From NCBI RefSeq assembly GCF_945859705.1, contig NC_079135.1:1178001-1242000 (forward strand): DNA of 64,000 nt, read 5' to 3'. The first letter of the stretch is position 1, and every line of letters begins with the position of its first letter. The stretch comes from Episyrphus balteatus (lineage: Eukaryota; Arthropoda; Insecta; Diptera; Syrphidae). Made by a program: the position numbers and the translations under genes. Below, piece after piece: positions 35,301 to 47,100 of the stretch. The notes beneath the pieces were generated by a model. The model had not been told where the DNA came from, did not search any database, and worked only from the letters and a program-made list of their open reading frames with translations.

Positions 35301-37655
35301 AGTTATTTTATTCGTAACCTTCGAGCTTATTTTAATTTATTTCTTCTTAAGTTTTGAAAAGAAGGCAAACAAACTTTATCTCCGTGCTACTCAAACAATC
35401 GAACAATCAACTGGATTTTCCATTAAGAAAACTGTATCACATTCTGATCATCTTTCATCTGAAGACTATTTAGATGGAGACCAAGAGTTAGACAAGTATA
35501 TTGTCCTTCTCTTAGGTTTGCAACGTTTACTCGTGTGGGAGAGAAATCTAATGAATGATATAATTCCATCATCAAAACACACTGAAGTCTTTTCTAGATT
35601 AGCTCAAAATTCCATTGAATTGGTTGTAAAAGATGCTGAGGTAAAATTAAATTAAAAAAAAAAAACAGTATTACATAAATATTTCTCTTTCACAGGCTAT
35701 CACAGGCAGAATTCTTCGTTGTATTTCCCGAAAGGAATGGACATCTGCTTTGGGAATATTCTCAGCTCTGAAACGTGTTATTTTACTTCAACCAGATATC
35801 GAAAGGACTTGTGATCCTCATCAAAAGGAACAGCTAACTAAAGTTCTAAATCGTCTTCAACAAACCGTAATACAAAAAATCTGATACCCATATGTCTATG
35901 GTGTTGATAAATTGTTTTTTTATTTAGGGTTCCAAAGCACTTGAGCACTTCCTAGAGGTTGTAAAAGGCGAATCTGGTACTAATTTAGTGGGAATGAGCT
36001 CAAGCACACTTGGCTACTCAACAGTTCCTAAAGATGCTACTGTTCATGAACTGACATCGAATACAATTTGGTTTGTTGAGCATCTTTTTGAACATTTCGA
36101 TGTTATTGGAGAAATACTGCAGCATGATGTGCTTTATTCAACTCAACTCGATACTATTTTGATGAAAAAGTCTTTGATGCCAGAAGACAAGAACAAGGCA
36201 CTTCTTGCCATTTATATAAGTAAAGTCAGCAAACTTAAGTATTTTATCCTCACTTTTTATCACTTTTCTATTTTATTTTTAGAAAAAGCATTAGCTGAAC
36301 TAAATCTTACAATAATGAGCAAATGTGAGCAGTACAGTGATCAAGCAACCAAACATCTATTTCGCCTAAACAATATTCATTATATTCTTAAATCCTTGCA
36401 AAGATCAAATCTAATTGATTTAGTAACATTGGCTGAACAAGAATGTGAACGCAGTTATAACGATATGATTCGTGAACTGAAATTTTCATATCAAAAAACT
36501 TGGTCAAAAATGCTGGGAAGTATTTCATCGATGGATGAATTACCAAAACCAGTTCATGGAAAAATTAAAGATAAAGATAGGGCCATTTTAAAGGAAAGAT
36601 TTTCTGTAAGTTTAAATATTTATATAAAATGGAGCATTAATTTATTATAATTGATTTGATTTAGACATTTAATAAAGACTTTGAAGAGGCATGTAAAATA
36701 CAAAGAGGAATTTCTATACCAGATGTTATATTGAGAGAAGGAATTAAACGCGATAATGCTGAACATATTTTGCCCAAATACAATAAGTTTTATGAAATGT
36801 AAGTATACATTCTTTTGAAATATAATTATATAAAATGCCGCGGAAAAAGTCTTGATATTGAAGTCATTAGATTTATCGAAAAGTAACTCAAAAACATGTG
36901 TCATAGATTTGATTCCACAAACAATTTTTGTCTCACCCCCGAAAAAACTACCTTCTATTTTAATTTTTTTTTTTTTAGATTCATTTGATTTTTATGAGGA
37001 TAACAATTTTGTTTTTTAAATGACTGTCTTATTAATAAAAATAACATTTGTGCATAAACTTAAAAAAAAAAAAACAATAATAACAGTTCTAGTTCTAAAA
37101 GTTTAAAAAAAACTCATATTAAATCCAGAAGTAATATTTACAAAAAAAATTAGATCCGACGCAGCTTACGTTTTTAAAAATTATCATCTTTTCCGTCTAT
37201 ACATTATTATTTTTGCATATAATTAGTTTTTTTTATTATATTGTTTAGACACTAAAAATAATCTTAAGAAACATTATATAAACTAACGTAGTTTTTCTAT
37301 AAAAAAAAGTGTTACGCATACGCCATAGTGACCCACCACATAATTTCGTCCATTCATCTCCAAACTCTTCCGGTCAGAAGCAAATCATTTTTTTTTCTTT
37401 TAACGTGTTGGAATTTTAAAGAATTATTGAAGTGTGAAATTTATTAGAAGTGTCCAAAGTTTTTTATACACATTTTATTTAAAACATCTAATTTTTTTAA
37501 GTTATATATTTAAAATATTTATTATATAATTTTAAAACTATTTTTGTTTCAGGTATGTTTCGGTGCAATTTAGTAAAAATCCAGAGAAATACATCAAATA
37601 CAGACCCCACGAAGTTAATGCAATGCTAAGTAAATTATTCGATGACTCTGCTTAA
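32369..37655 (+). CDS. Exo70: Exo70, exocyst complex component 7
   Basis: Exons 32369-32416, 32472-32637, 32696-33213, 35236-35297, 35352-35640, 35696-35866, 35928-36219, 36283-36605, 36665-36798 and 37553-37655. All phases fit, giving 701 residues, the usual Exo70 length. Exo70 is a subunit of the eight-part exocyst that tethers secretory vesicles to the plasma membrane; its C-terminal helices bind PI(4,5)P2, Sec3 and Rho-family GTPases. Seen here: an N-terminal coiled-coil stretch (ERVKKYNELTASMSSILTTF), a basic linker at about 245-265 (RARHSSRVEPKKTTSARLQQ), then the helical-rod domain (ATQTIEQSTGFSIKKT onward). The C-terminus KYIKYRPHEVNAMLSKLFDD matches the family's membrane-binding end. 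Introns 3 (2.0 kb) and 9 (0.75 kb) are enlarged by repeats. The gene converges on the Kazal gene, with stops 0.46 kb apart. Confidence 0.95.
33433..33840 (+). pseudogene. LINE (non-LTR retrotransposon) RNase H fragment in Exo70 intron 3
   Basis: Translations in shifting frames give DGSRTAKGTGAGVFGL, FQGEVNAIVEFAEIKL, then GNEEADSLAKKGSKF, then LRLIPGLLTGHCKLRRHLNI. These are the RNase H catalytic D, E and D blocks and the downstream TGHC(x)8-LGL block of I/R1/LOA-type LINE elements. Stops, frameshifts and a deletion between blocks show it is dead. The 3' tail may reach about 33920. It is related to the fragment at 49430-49795. Confidence 0.75.
34078..34164. repeat. hairpin with 27-bp arms
   Basis: CATCAGTTAGATCTTCCGTA(CCCTTAC) at 34078-34104 pairs with (GTAAGGG)TACGATAGATCTAACTGATG at 34138-34164 with few mismatches, around a 33-base loop. 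Lies in Exo70 intron 3. Confidence 0.6.
34637..34675 (+). repeat. AAAAT microsatellite
   Basis: About eight uninterrupted AAAAT units in Exo70 intron 3. Confidence 0.9.
37311..37332 (+). repeat. 22-nt dispersed motif, copy 2
   Basis: GTTACGCATACGCC followed by ATAGTGAC, in Exo70 intron 9, preceded by an A run and followed by CCAC exactly as in copy 1. Confidence 0.6.
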
Positions 37656-38116
37656 AAAAATCACTGCCGTATATTATTTTTACAAAAAAAAAAAAAAACA
37701 AAATTAAAACGATTCCAATACCATTTTTGTTAAAATTTATTTTTATTTGGTCATAAATTTATGCTTATATAATAATATTGATATGAAACACATAATAATA
37801 ATAAATAGAAATTCAATTTTAATATATATAATATTCTATATAATATAGTTAGCGTTATGTTTTTTTTTTTGTGTGTGTATATTATAATATACTCATCGTT
37901 TAATTTATAAGTAAATATTATTTTGTATATTTCACAAATACAATATAATAATAATCGTCGTTAAATATATATAAAAAAAAAATAAAACAAAAACGAACCA
38001 CAGATATTTGAATTTGTTTTCCAGTCGAGAGAAATAACTATATATTTTATTTACACTAATTTATTTTATTTTTTTTATTATTTTTAATTTTATTAACAAC
38101 ATAAATTAATTTTTTT
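37656..38116. other. convergent 3' region of Exo70 and the Kazal gene
   Basis: Only 461 bases separate the two stop codons. On the + strand an AATAAA near 37980 could end Exo70. On the - strand, TTTATT near 37737 could end the Kazal transcript. If both are used, the 3' UTRs overlap by roughly 240 bases. Confidence 0.4.
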
Positions 38117-41100
38117 TTAATAAAGGTAATTGGTGGAAGGAGCTTCTGGTCTTCCACAAGCACCAAAATGTTTAATTTTCACCGGAGCATCTGTTTGTCG
38201 GCAGTTTTCTATACTAAGAAAACATTCATTGGAATAGGTCATGCCATCGGTGCCACACACAGGTTCAAACTCTTTTGGACATATTTTGGCACATCCTTTG
38301 AATTGGAACGATGACAGACAACGCTTGATTGGCACAACAAACACATGTTTTCCACAGTTCTCCTTACGCATATGGCATTCTGATTTGTAGAATTTATTGT
38401 CAGATCCACAAACGAAATTCGGTGGTTGCGAATCACAGTCTGAATCGCAATGTTCGGTTAGGGGACAATTCTTCAGGGAGACCGGTACGACTCGTAAATG
38501 ACAGGTTCTTCGTTTGAATTCACACATCGAAGGGAATGTATTGCCATCTGAACCGCAAATTGGTCCACTTTCAACGTCTTCGTAAGTGCATCGCTCCCCG
38601 CAGTCTTTAGGAGGTGTTTTTAAATCAGTACATTGGCCAATGTGAGCCAGTTGAACACCACGTCTATAATGGAAATGGATATTAAGTAATCTCTTGGTTT
38701 ATTGCAAAAGGAATATAAACTTACAAGCAAGTCGCATGTGCCAATTCGCACTCATTATTGTAGGTCTTTGCATCAGTACCGCAAAGCTTATCATTTTGCT
38801 TTGAAGAAAAAATCGATCCATACAAATTATTAAAGTCCTTGCATGGTGGCAGCTGCTTACATCTATTCAAACGGTTCTTACACTTATCCATGCTTATCTT
38901 CTGAATTGATTTCCTTTGGGGTCTAATATTAAAAAAAAAAAATCAAAAATAAATTGCCCTGCAAGTCTAAAAACCAACCAACTCACCCACAGTTAAGCAT
39001 CTTAAGTTCACAAAGTGACGAATATATACTTCCATCACTTCCGCATACATATTGCGAGGGTGATTCAGTTTTTGGACATTCAGTTGGACAATTATCTATT
39101 TGATTGCCATTTCTTTCCTGCTGTGACATGCAAAATGAAAGTGGCACTTCGAATATGTGTTTGCCACAGTTCGTTGACCGCATTTTACAAGGGCTAGCAT
39201 ATAGACGACCATCGGAGCCGCAGGTTGGTCTGGCTACACGCCAACACGATTCACGGCACATTCTAGTTGATTGGCAGTGTTTGCGAGACGTTTTTACCAC
39301 ACCTTGGCCGCAGGTGTGCAGCTTCATTTCGCAAGTGGAATTGTATACATTTCCGTCAGAGGCACAAACTGGGCCATCTTTTGGTGCGCTCTTGCAGTCG
39401 ACTGGACAAGATTCACGAATTGCACTGGTGTTGCTGCATGGGCCAACGTGTGCAATAGATACTGCAGCTATACCCACTCGACATGCTTGAACTCTCAACA
39501 TACATCTGAGAAATATATGAAGATAAATTATTATAAATCGGTAACGATCAAGTTGTGATAAATAGTTTGAGTTGTTTCGTTTCTAATTTTTAAATATACA
39601 AGATCTAGTTGTAAAATGAACTATGTATCTTTTAAATACCCTCAAAAGAATGAAAAAAAAAAATATATATTATAATTACTATCGCTATAAGGCTTTAACC
39701 AGTTGAAAGCTACTCTACAAAGCAATTAACTTCCTCGACCACAACATTTAAATTATTTAAGTATGACTGTAAGGGAAAGACTCTTGAGTCTTGATGGCTA
39801 TTAATTATTATTAAAGAAAGAAAACAAAACAAAACAAGAATCCAGAATATACAACAATGACTAAATCAGAACACAATGAAATAATAAAAAAAGAAAAATC
39901 TTTTAAGAGAGATCACTTGAGCTCACGCGCTAGTTAGCTTTACGATTATTGTTAAAATGTTAACTGCCTCAAGTTACGGAGTAGGTAAGTTATAAAAGAA
40001 AAATAGAGGCGTTATGGACATGACATACAAAAAAAAAATTTCATATTAACTGTTGTTCTTTGAAAGAGAAGTGAAAGTAATTAACTTAGATTTTAGAAGA
40101 AATATAATAATGATTTGTTGGACTATTATAAAATACTTAGCGCTAACGAAACGGATTAAACGAGCATCATAAAATGTTTTAATTGGTAATTTTATTTTTT
40201 TGTTTACTCTTTTTTTTTTGGTAGTGAATGATAATAACTCTATTTCTTTTAAAGCCTAGACATAAACATGGGCGGGAAAGACTATTTTGTGTGTGTGTTT
40301 TTTTTTTTTTCTTTAACGAGGTTTCAGAAATATTAAACTACTCTTTGAGATCACGAACTTATTAATTTTTTGTATTTATTTGCTTCACTGGGCAATAATT
40401 GTGTTTTGAGTGGTATCCAAGATTGATAATTTTTTTGTTTTTAAAAGCTTATTTAAAACAATTATCTCCTATACAAAATAACGGTTTTAGTTTTTTAAGC
40501 TTCTCAACTGCTCTAATGATTTAAGCTTTTCGAATAACAGAAATACTGGAATCAGCTTTTAAAGGCAATTTTGGTCAGACTTTTTGTTTTATCATTATAC
40601 GATCATTTTTATTTAAATAAAATTTCCAACACAAAAAAGGTTACGCATACGCCGCAGTGACTGTTTCAATTTAAACTTAAAAATAACACGAATGCAGCTT
40701 GAGTATGGTCCATAATAATAGCTGTATTTTTGTGGTTACTTAGAACTTAACTCAACAAATTATTGTTAAAGATAAAAAAGTATTCGTTCGTAGAGAAAAT
40801 GTTTTTCTAAACTTATACATTTTCCACCCCCATAACAAAGGACTATTATTAATAATAAATCATAGCATAATAATTTCATCCTTTGGGTGGTAGTTTTGAT
40901 ACTACTCTTTTAGTCTATATTTTATTTAATAAGTTTTTTTTTTTTGGTAAACCATTAAATAAATTCATCAGAACCACTTTCATCTATTCAAACTTATCTT
41001 GATAAAAATAAAATTTACTGAAACACTAAGCCATTGTTTTCAAATTTCAACAAAAGTAAAATCTATATAAAAACTGACCTAGATAATAATTGTTTACTTA

Positions 41101-44100
41101 TGAGAAGTTTAAGTTTAAGAATAAGGTGTTTTATTTGTGATAGGTACTTCTTATTTATGGAAGATCATAATAAATATTACACTTTTTAATTGCAGAAAAA
41201 TAAAAACAAAGAAAAAAACTAAGTGATCGTATCTAATAATTTTACTTTAAAACTCTTAAATAAGATCCAAGTTTATTTCTAGATAATAAATGAAGAGCAA
41301 CTTTGGAAGGCTCACCCAAACTTTAGAAATACTTTTATTTAAAGTTTTTAGCATTTTGAAATCAGATAAAAAATTTTGGATTAAAATGAAATGAAAAAAA
41401 GTTGATAAGCATCGGCAGATTAAACATAATAAAATTTGAATGAATTTAGGTCATTTGAAGTTTGAACCATTGATTTTTGTGATTTCTCATTGAAGAATTT
41501 CTAAGAAATTGCTAATTTATTTATTTGAATGGAAGCGAAAATTGAATTAGCTGATTTTTATCTCGATGTTAAGAGTATTGAACTGAAGTCTTAAAAATAA
41601 GAACTTTTCTTCAGAATATATGAGGTTGACACGCAGAACTTAGGTGGAGATATAGGGCTGTAAAAGTAACGACAAAAGGAGTACCCGCATGTATACGTTA
41701 CTTTTAATACTAGTACCCGCACTTTGTATATAAAGTCTATAGTACTAACGAACGAACTAAAAAATATGTCAAATTTCAAACAGAAAAGTATATCTCATCT
41801 CCTTACTCCCATTATTGAATTCGATCTAAGCGCCCTCGCGACCATTCAGGTAGCAAACAAACTAAAAAATTTCACTTCATGATAGAACTATAGATTTAAT
41901 ATACAAAGTACCCGCATCAATAACATCGTTACTCGTTACTTTCGTATGTTTCGCATTTTTCGGGTATTTCGTATGTTTCGTTACTTTCGCATGTTTCGTA
42001 TATTTCATGTATTTGATACGTTTCGTATGTTTTATATTTTAAGTATTTTTCGTACGTTGGTAGGTATAAGGGTGTAAACATTTTCATGTTATAAGATTTT
42101 GAAGGTAGCTATACTGATTTTTTTTCGATTTTTTTTAATCAAACGTGGAAACTTTTTTGATTTTTTTCCTAATTTTTCGACAATACTTTGGTAATTTTTT
42201 GTTTTTTTTTTTTTTTGTTTTATTATTGAATGAATCAATAAATCTTATCACAATTCAAATTATTTCAAAAGTACATCGCGAAGATCTCGAAATATTAACA
42301 CTTTAATACAACCATGTCAAACGATTTTTCATTTTTTTCTTTTTTTCTATTGAGAGTAATTTTCAAACCTCGTTTTCTCTGCTTTTTTTTAGTTGAAAAT
42401 TTTGTACTGAAAATAAACAAATTTTTTGAAAAACCAAAAATCTTTTGTATATTCTTAAGCTACATTTCAAGACCATTAACAAAAAGGTCATAAACACATT
42501 GGGTTGCAGCGTGGGTATTAGGGCGGAGTGAAACTGCACTTTTTTTTTTTTTTTTTTTTTCTTCTTCTACATACCAGGGACGGGTGCCATTAGTCATCTA
42601 AAAAGAGCATACCAAATCTCAGCCAGATCAAAAAATATCTTGAGGGTTCACAACGCCCTTGAAAATTTACATGCTTGTTGGAAGTAATGTACTGGGAGCA
42701 ATTTTCAAAAGAGATGGAGTAATGTGCCAAACAGTTAGAGCGTTTAGGTTCGGTCGAGACAAGAAAAAAATCGTATGGGAGGAGGGTCTATTCCCCTTCG
42801 TTTAGCGGGGAGGGGCAATTTAAAAAAGAAATTATTTAATTTGAAACAAAAAAAAATTAAAAATCAACGGTTATACTTACAATAACGTGCTATACCTTTT
42901 TGTAAAGCCTAAGACCTCATCTTTTACAAAAATGTTTAATATGGCCTTTTTCTGGCACAGTTTTTGAAAAATTAATTTTCGAAATCAAAATTTTGAAAAT
43001 AAAAAATTTCAAACTAATTTTTTTCAAAATTTTATGTATATACATAAGTACTACTTAAGTTTTTAAAATTCGATGCTGTTATTTGTTTTTAAAGAAAAAC
43101 AGAAAACCGCATCCAAAAACATCTTGTCATTTTCGAGAAATTAACAAAAAACCAAAACTATTTTTGTCTAAGAAATTTCTTTATTTTTTGTTTTTACGTG
43201 GCTGGATCATGGGGGTTGGGAGTGCTCGCCGCCCATGGATTCTTGCAGTAAGGGCCTTAAGTCAATAAAATCGCAATTTTTTAATGAAAATTGAACAATA
43301 AATAATGATGTACATGTTTTTCGAATCAAAAAAATTGAGTAAAACAGAAAAACTCAAAAAACTCCATAAATTAACTTTTATGGTGTTTTCATTTTTTTCA
43401 AGTGACTTGTGAACCCTCTAAAACTTCTTTGATCGATCTGAAACTTTTTTGCCGTTATTTAAGTTCCAAATGGCACCCATCCTGGCTATGTAGAACAAAA
43501 AATAAGACAACTTTTTTTTTCACTCCACCCTAGTGGGTATATTTCGGCCACATTGAGAATATACCAAAACATCTCTTTTGATATTTCTGTATAAATTATT
43601 ATCGATAACACAACGATACCTTGGCACTACTGTTTTTATTGAGATACAAGTGAACTCCAGATAAATATTTGGAGTTAGTATTCCGACTAAGGAACGATAT
43701 CGATACAAGATGCTAAATGCGACAAATTGAGTGTATCACTTCGTTTCGTATCTCATGTATCGGATGATTTAGTATTGAATGGGGTCGTTACTCGTAGGTA
43801 CATATTATGTTTCGTATCTCGTATGTCTCGTTACTTCAGTACCCACTAACGAAACATACGAGTAACGATACTTTTAAGAAAGTAACGTTTCGTTACTCTT
43901 TACTGAAGCAAATACTCGCATTTTAGTAACGAATACATACGATTTGCTACAGCTCTAGTAGAGAATATTTTGCAAAGCTTATGACATTTTGAAAAAAAAA
44001 CTATGTTCTTGTTTAAATTAATTTTGGCCCTTTAATTTGAGATATTTACTTTAGTCGGATAGCAAAATAGGACAGTTTGTTGAAGAGTCATTTGCTGAAA

Positions 44101-47100
44101 CGAAATTGAAATTATTTAATTCAATGATTTTTTGACGTCAGAGATGAAGCCAGACAATGTTTTATGTGACGTCAGAGAGTCAATGCGTTAACCGATTTCG
44201 TTGACCGTATAATCTAAGCGTTAATCTCATGAATGAGGCACACTTTTGTGTACGTGATGGGATTTTCTGAAACTATTTCATTTTCAAATGGATTCGTCCG
44301 GAATTCAGGACGATTCCAATACTTTAATAAATCCATAAGGAACGACTGAACTTCACGGGAACCCAACTATCGATATTGCTCCTTTACATAAGCATTTATA
44401 AAGTTCTGTATCAGCAGTCGGGAATATTAACCGGAAAAGTAATTGCGTTTTAGTTTAATAATAAGATACATATAATTATGATGATCACCTATTAAGATAC
44501 GTTCTTCCATCTGTGCCACATATGGGGTCCTTTTCCGAGGGGCATCTATGTTTGCAATCAGAGCCTTTTGCCCGTTCACAGCCATCCTTGACCTCCTGCA
44601 AAAAAAAAAAAAACAACAAATCAAATTAAAAAAAAAATTAACATAGTTAAATGACCCAAATGGATGTACTAAAACAAGTACCTATAGCTAAACAAGAGTC
44701 ACATTAAATAATTTTATCTCTAAATCAGGTTCATAATGCATTTGATCAAAAATATGTGTTAGTGTGCCAGAGGAGAGGAACATATAATAACATGTATCGC
44801 GCTGTAGGCATGCATGGCATGCTGCTGCTGCTGCATATAAAATACTTGCGAAGCAATGCGGTAGCATCGACTTTGGCATCAGTTGTTGCCTTTAGCTACA
44901 CTTCTCTTCTTATTTATGCGCAGCATCTTTAAAAGACCACAGCTAGCGGTGAAATCTTACAAAAAGCTTGCCCGGTCAGAAAGGGAAACCACAACCGCAC
45001 ACCACCTTTCAATTAGCCATGTTGGTATCGTATCGTGATTCGTGAGTCTTCGTAGTAACTAAAACTATGAGGTTTGACGACTTTTCCTTCACACATGTTC
45101 GATCAGATGTAAAAACCGCAATCCAAGAGCTGTCATATTATTATTGAAGGTGCACTCTCTGTGAATGCCAGCAATCTTGTTTTTGTGACTTATCACATTG
45201 GAGGTCTTAACATTGTCTTTTATAGCTTCTTGGTTCTGGGTTGAGTTCGAGTTGAGATATACTCTCTTCTCTGTGTTCCCAATGTGAGAAAAGTTGTAAA
45301 ATTATTTGGGTCATTCTCGCTACTGAACCATGTTTATTCGACTATTAAGGTAGATATGCGGAAGAGGATGGTAAGATACTATGCATTGAAAAGTTTACAA
45401 GTTCCTGGTCACTTTTGTGTGTGAATTTAAAATTCTTTTGAAATTAATTTCAAACAAAGGTCAGTGGCAATAAAACTATTATGGTCTGTATCTGTACTTT
45501 CCCCAAACCTCATACAATAAAAACTATTATAGTGAAAGATAGAGTTCTTTGTTCTCTAAATTGTATTCGTATATTTTTTATCTTATCTATTAGAAATATC
45601 CTTAGATCTATTGAGAACTTACCTTCAAGACTCCATTGGCTCCATTTCTAGAGCATGTTTTCTTTTTCATTTCGCAGAGGTTGGCGTAGATCAGACCGTC
45701 TGAGCCACAAACGGGTTCTGCTTGAATAATGGCAGTTGGCGGACAAGATCGTGGGCAGTTGGTGGACGATGCACGGTTTTGTCGCTGCTGCTGCTGCTGC
45801 ACCATCGCTAATCTGTTTCCTGTGTTTGTGTTTGTTGTTGGCATATCATCTGATGATGAAGAAGTTTTTGAGATGCTTTCGCTATTTGTTGAGATATTCA
45901 AATGTTCTGAATACAAATTATTATTTAGTCTGGTTTCTTTAAGACTATCTGTAGCCGTGATGATTTTTATTCGCGAGTCTAAAATTTGAAAAAAAAGAAG
46001 AAAAAATACATTTACTCGTATGTGTATCAATTAAGTCATGGAATGTGAACAAATTAATGTTAACATATGTGTTTAGAAGTAACATGTGATATGTCATATA
46101 ATTGGATTAAAATATAATGACGACGAAAAGATTAAATGCAGTTTTTAATTTTAGTACAAAAAAATATAGAAAATGATAAAAAAAAGTTCATGATGGTTAA
46201 TGGCCATTTTAATACTTATAGCATAATAATGATGAAGTGTTTTTATTGAGAATGGTACATTGAACATGAGAATTAAGGTTCATAAATCATACACAAAATT
46301 TCGATGAGAAAAAATTTAAGTTTCGTATACCTAAGTTATTGGGCCATTTGCTCAAACGAAACTTAAATAATTTAAGTTGAACATAGACTCTTACTCTACC
46401 CTTTTTCCTCTGCGCAAACTGTCACATAAGGATTTATGTTGAATATAAATGCTTAAGTTTGCATTCAGCAAACGCCTCTAAAAGGTATTTTTCCATTTTG
46501 AATGTAATAATATTTCGATTTTGTATGTGTGTCATTTCTCATTCCAACAGTTTTTTCACACAGATCTTTCATATATTTTATAAATCTGCATTTACAAAAA
46601 AATATAACCAGAACTTGAAATTTTTTTCTTAAATAACTAAAGCAATGGTTTTGAGATACCATAGCAGATTATAAAACGTTAACCAGTTTTTAAAAAATTT
46701 AAAAATTCAGAATTGAATTAAATTGTTTTGTGTATCCCATAAATCTTTCAAAATCACTCGGGCGTATACGCACTTTTTTTTAACGTTTTCGTATTACATT
46801 TAAAGTTCTTATTACGTTTGAACAGTGGAAAAATGGTGTTTATTTTTAATTTTAAAATAAGTTTTCTATACGTTTATGAAGCTTTAAACTGTTATGGAAA
46901 AATTTTTATCGATGCAACTTATTTGCAAAAGGGTCTTATGCATAAAATACTTTTTCTATCCGAGAAATGGGAGGGCACAATACGCGGAGAAGAAAGACAC
47001 GCTTCAAACAAATAAAATCTGTACTAAATTATGTGGATTTCCGCATGGTTTTTGGCCAAAAAATTTGAATAGATGCGATTTTCCTTCGTGTTTTGATAAA

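Larger units (their letters stand above)
39506..44488. other. 5-kb intron of the Kazal gene
   Basis: A+T-rich. It holds a third 22-nt motif copy (40640-40661) and a large element (41655-43955) that is itself interrupted by an inverted-repeat element (42521-43530). No coding gene inside. Confidence 0.55.

Noticed and set aside
39015..39558. Several + strand frames over the Kazal exon, with many Cys and Trp
   Set aside because: They are opposite-strand shadows of the Kazal exon at 39505-38987, whose phases and cysteine pattern are clear.
44836..44883. TATAAAA with a downstream TCAGTT as a promoter in the Kazal intron
   Set aside because: The spacing of about 43 bases is too long for a standard TATA-Inr promoter, and no exon follows.
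45608..46030. Reading the Kazal frame at 45.6-46.0 kb as a separate gene starting at a local Met
   Set aside because: A splice acceptor at 45979 and matching phase join it to the signal-peptide exon at 52812-52746, and the total length closes exactly.
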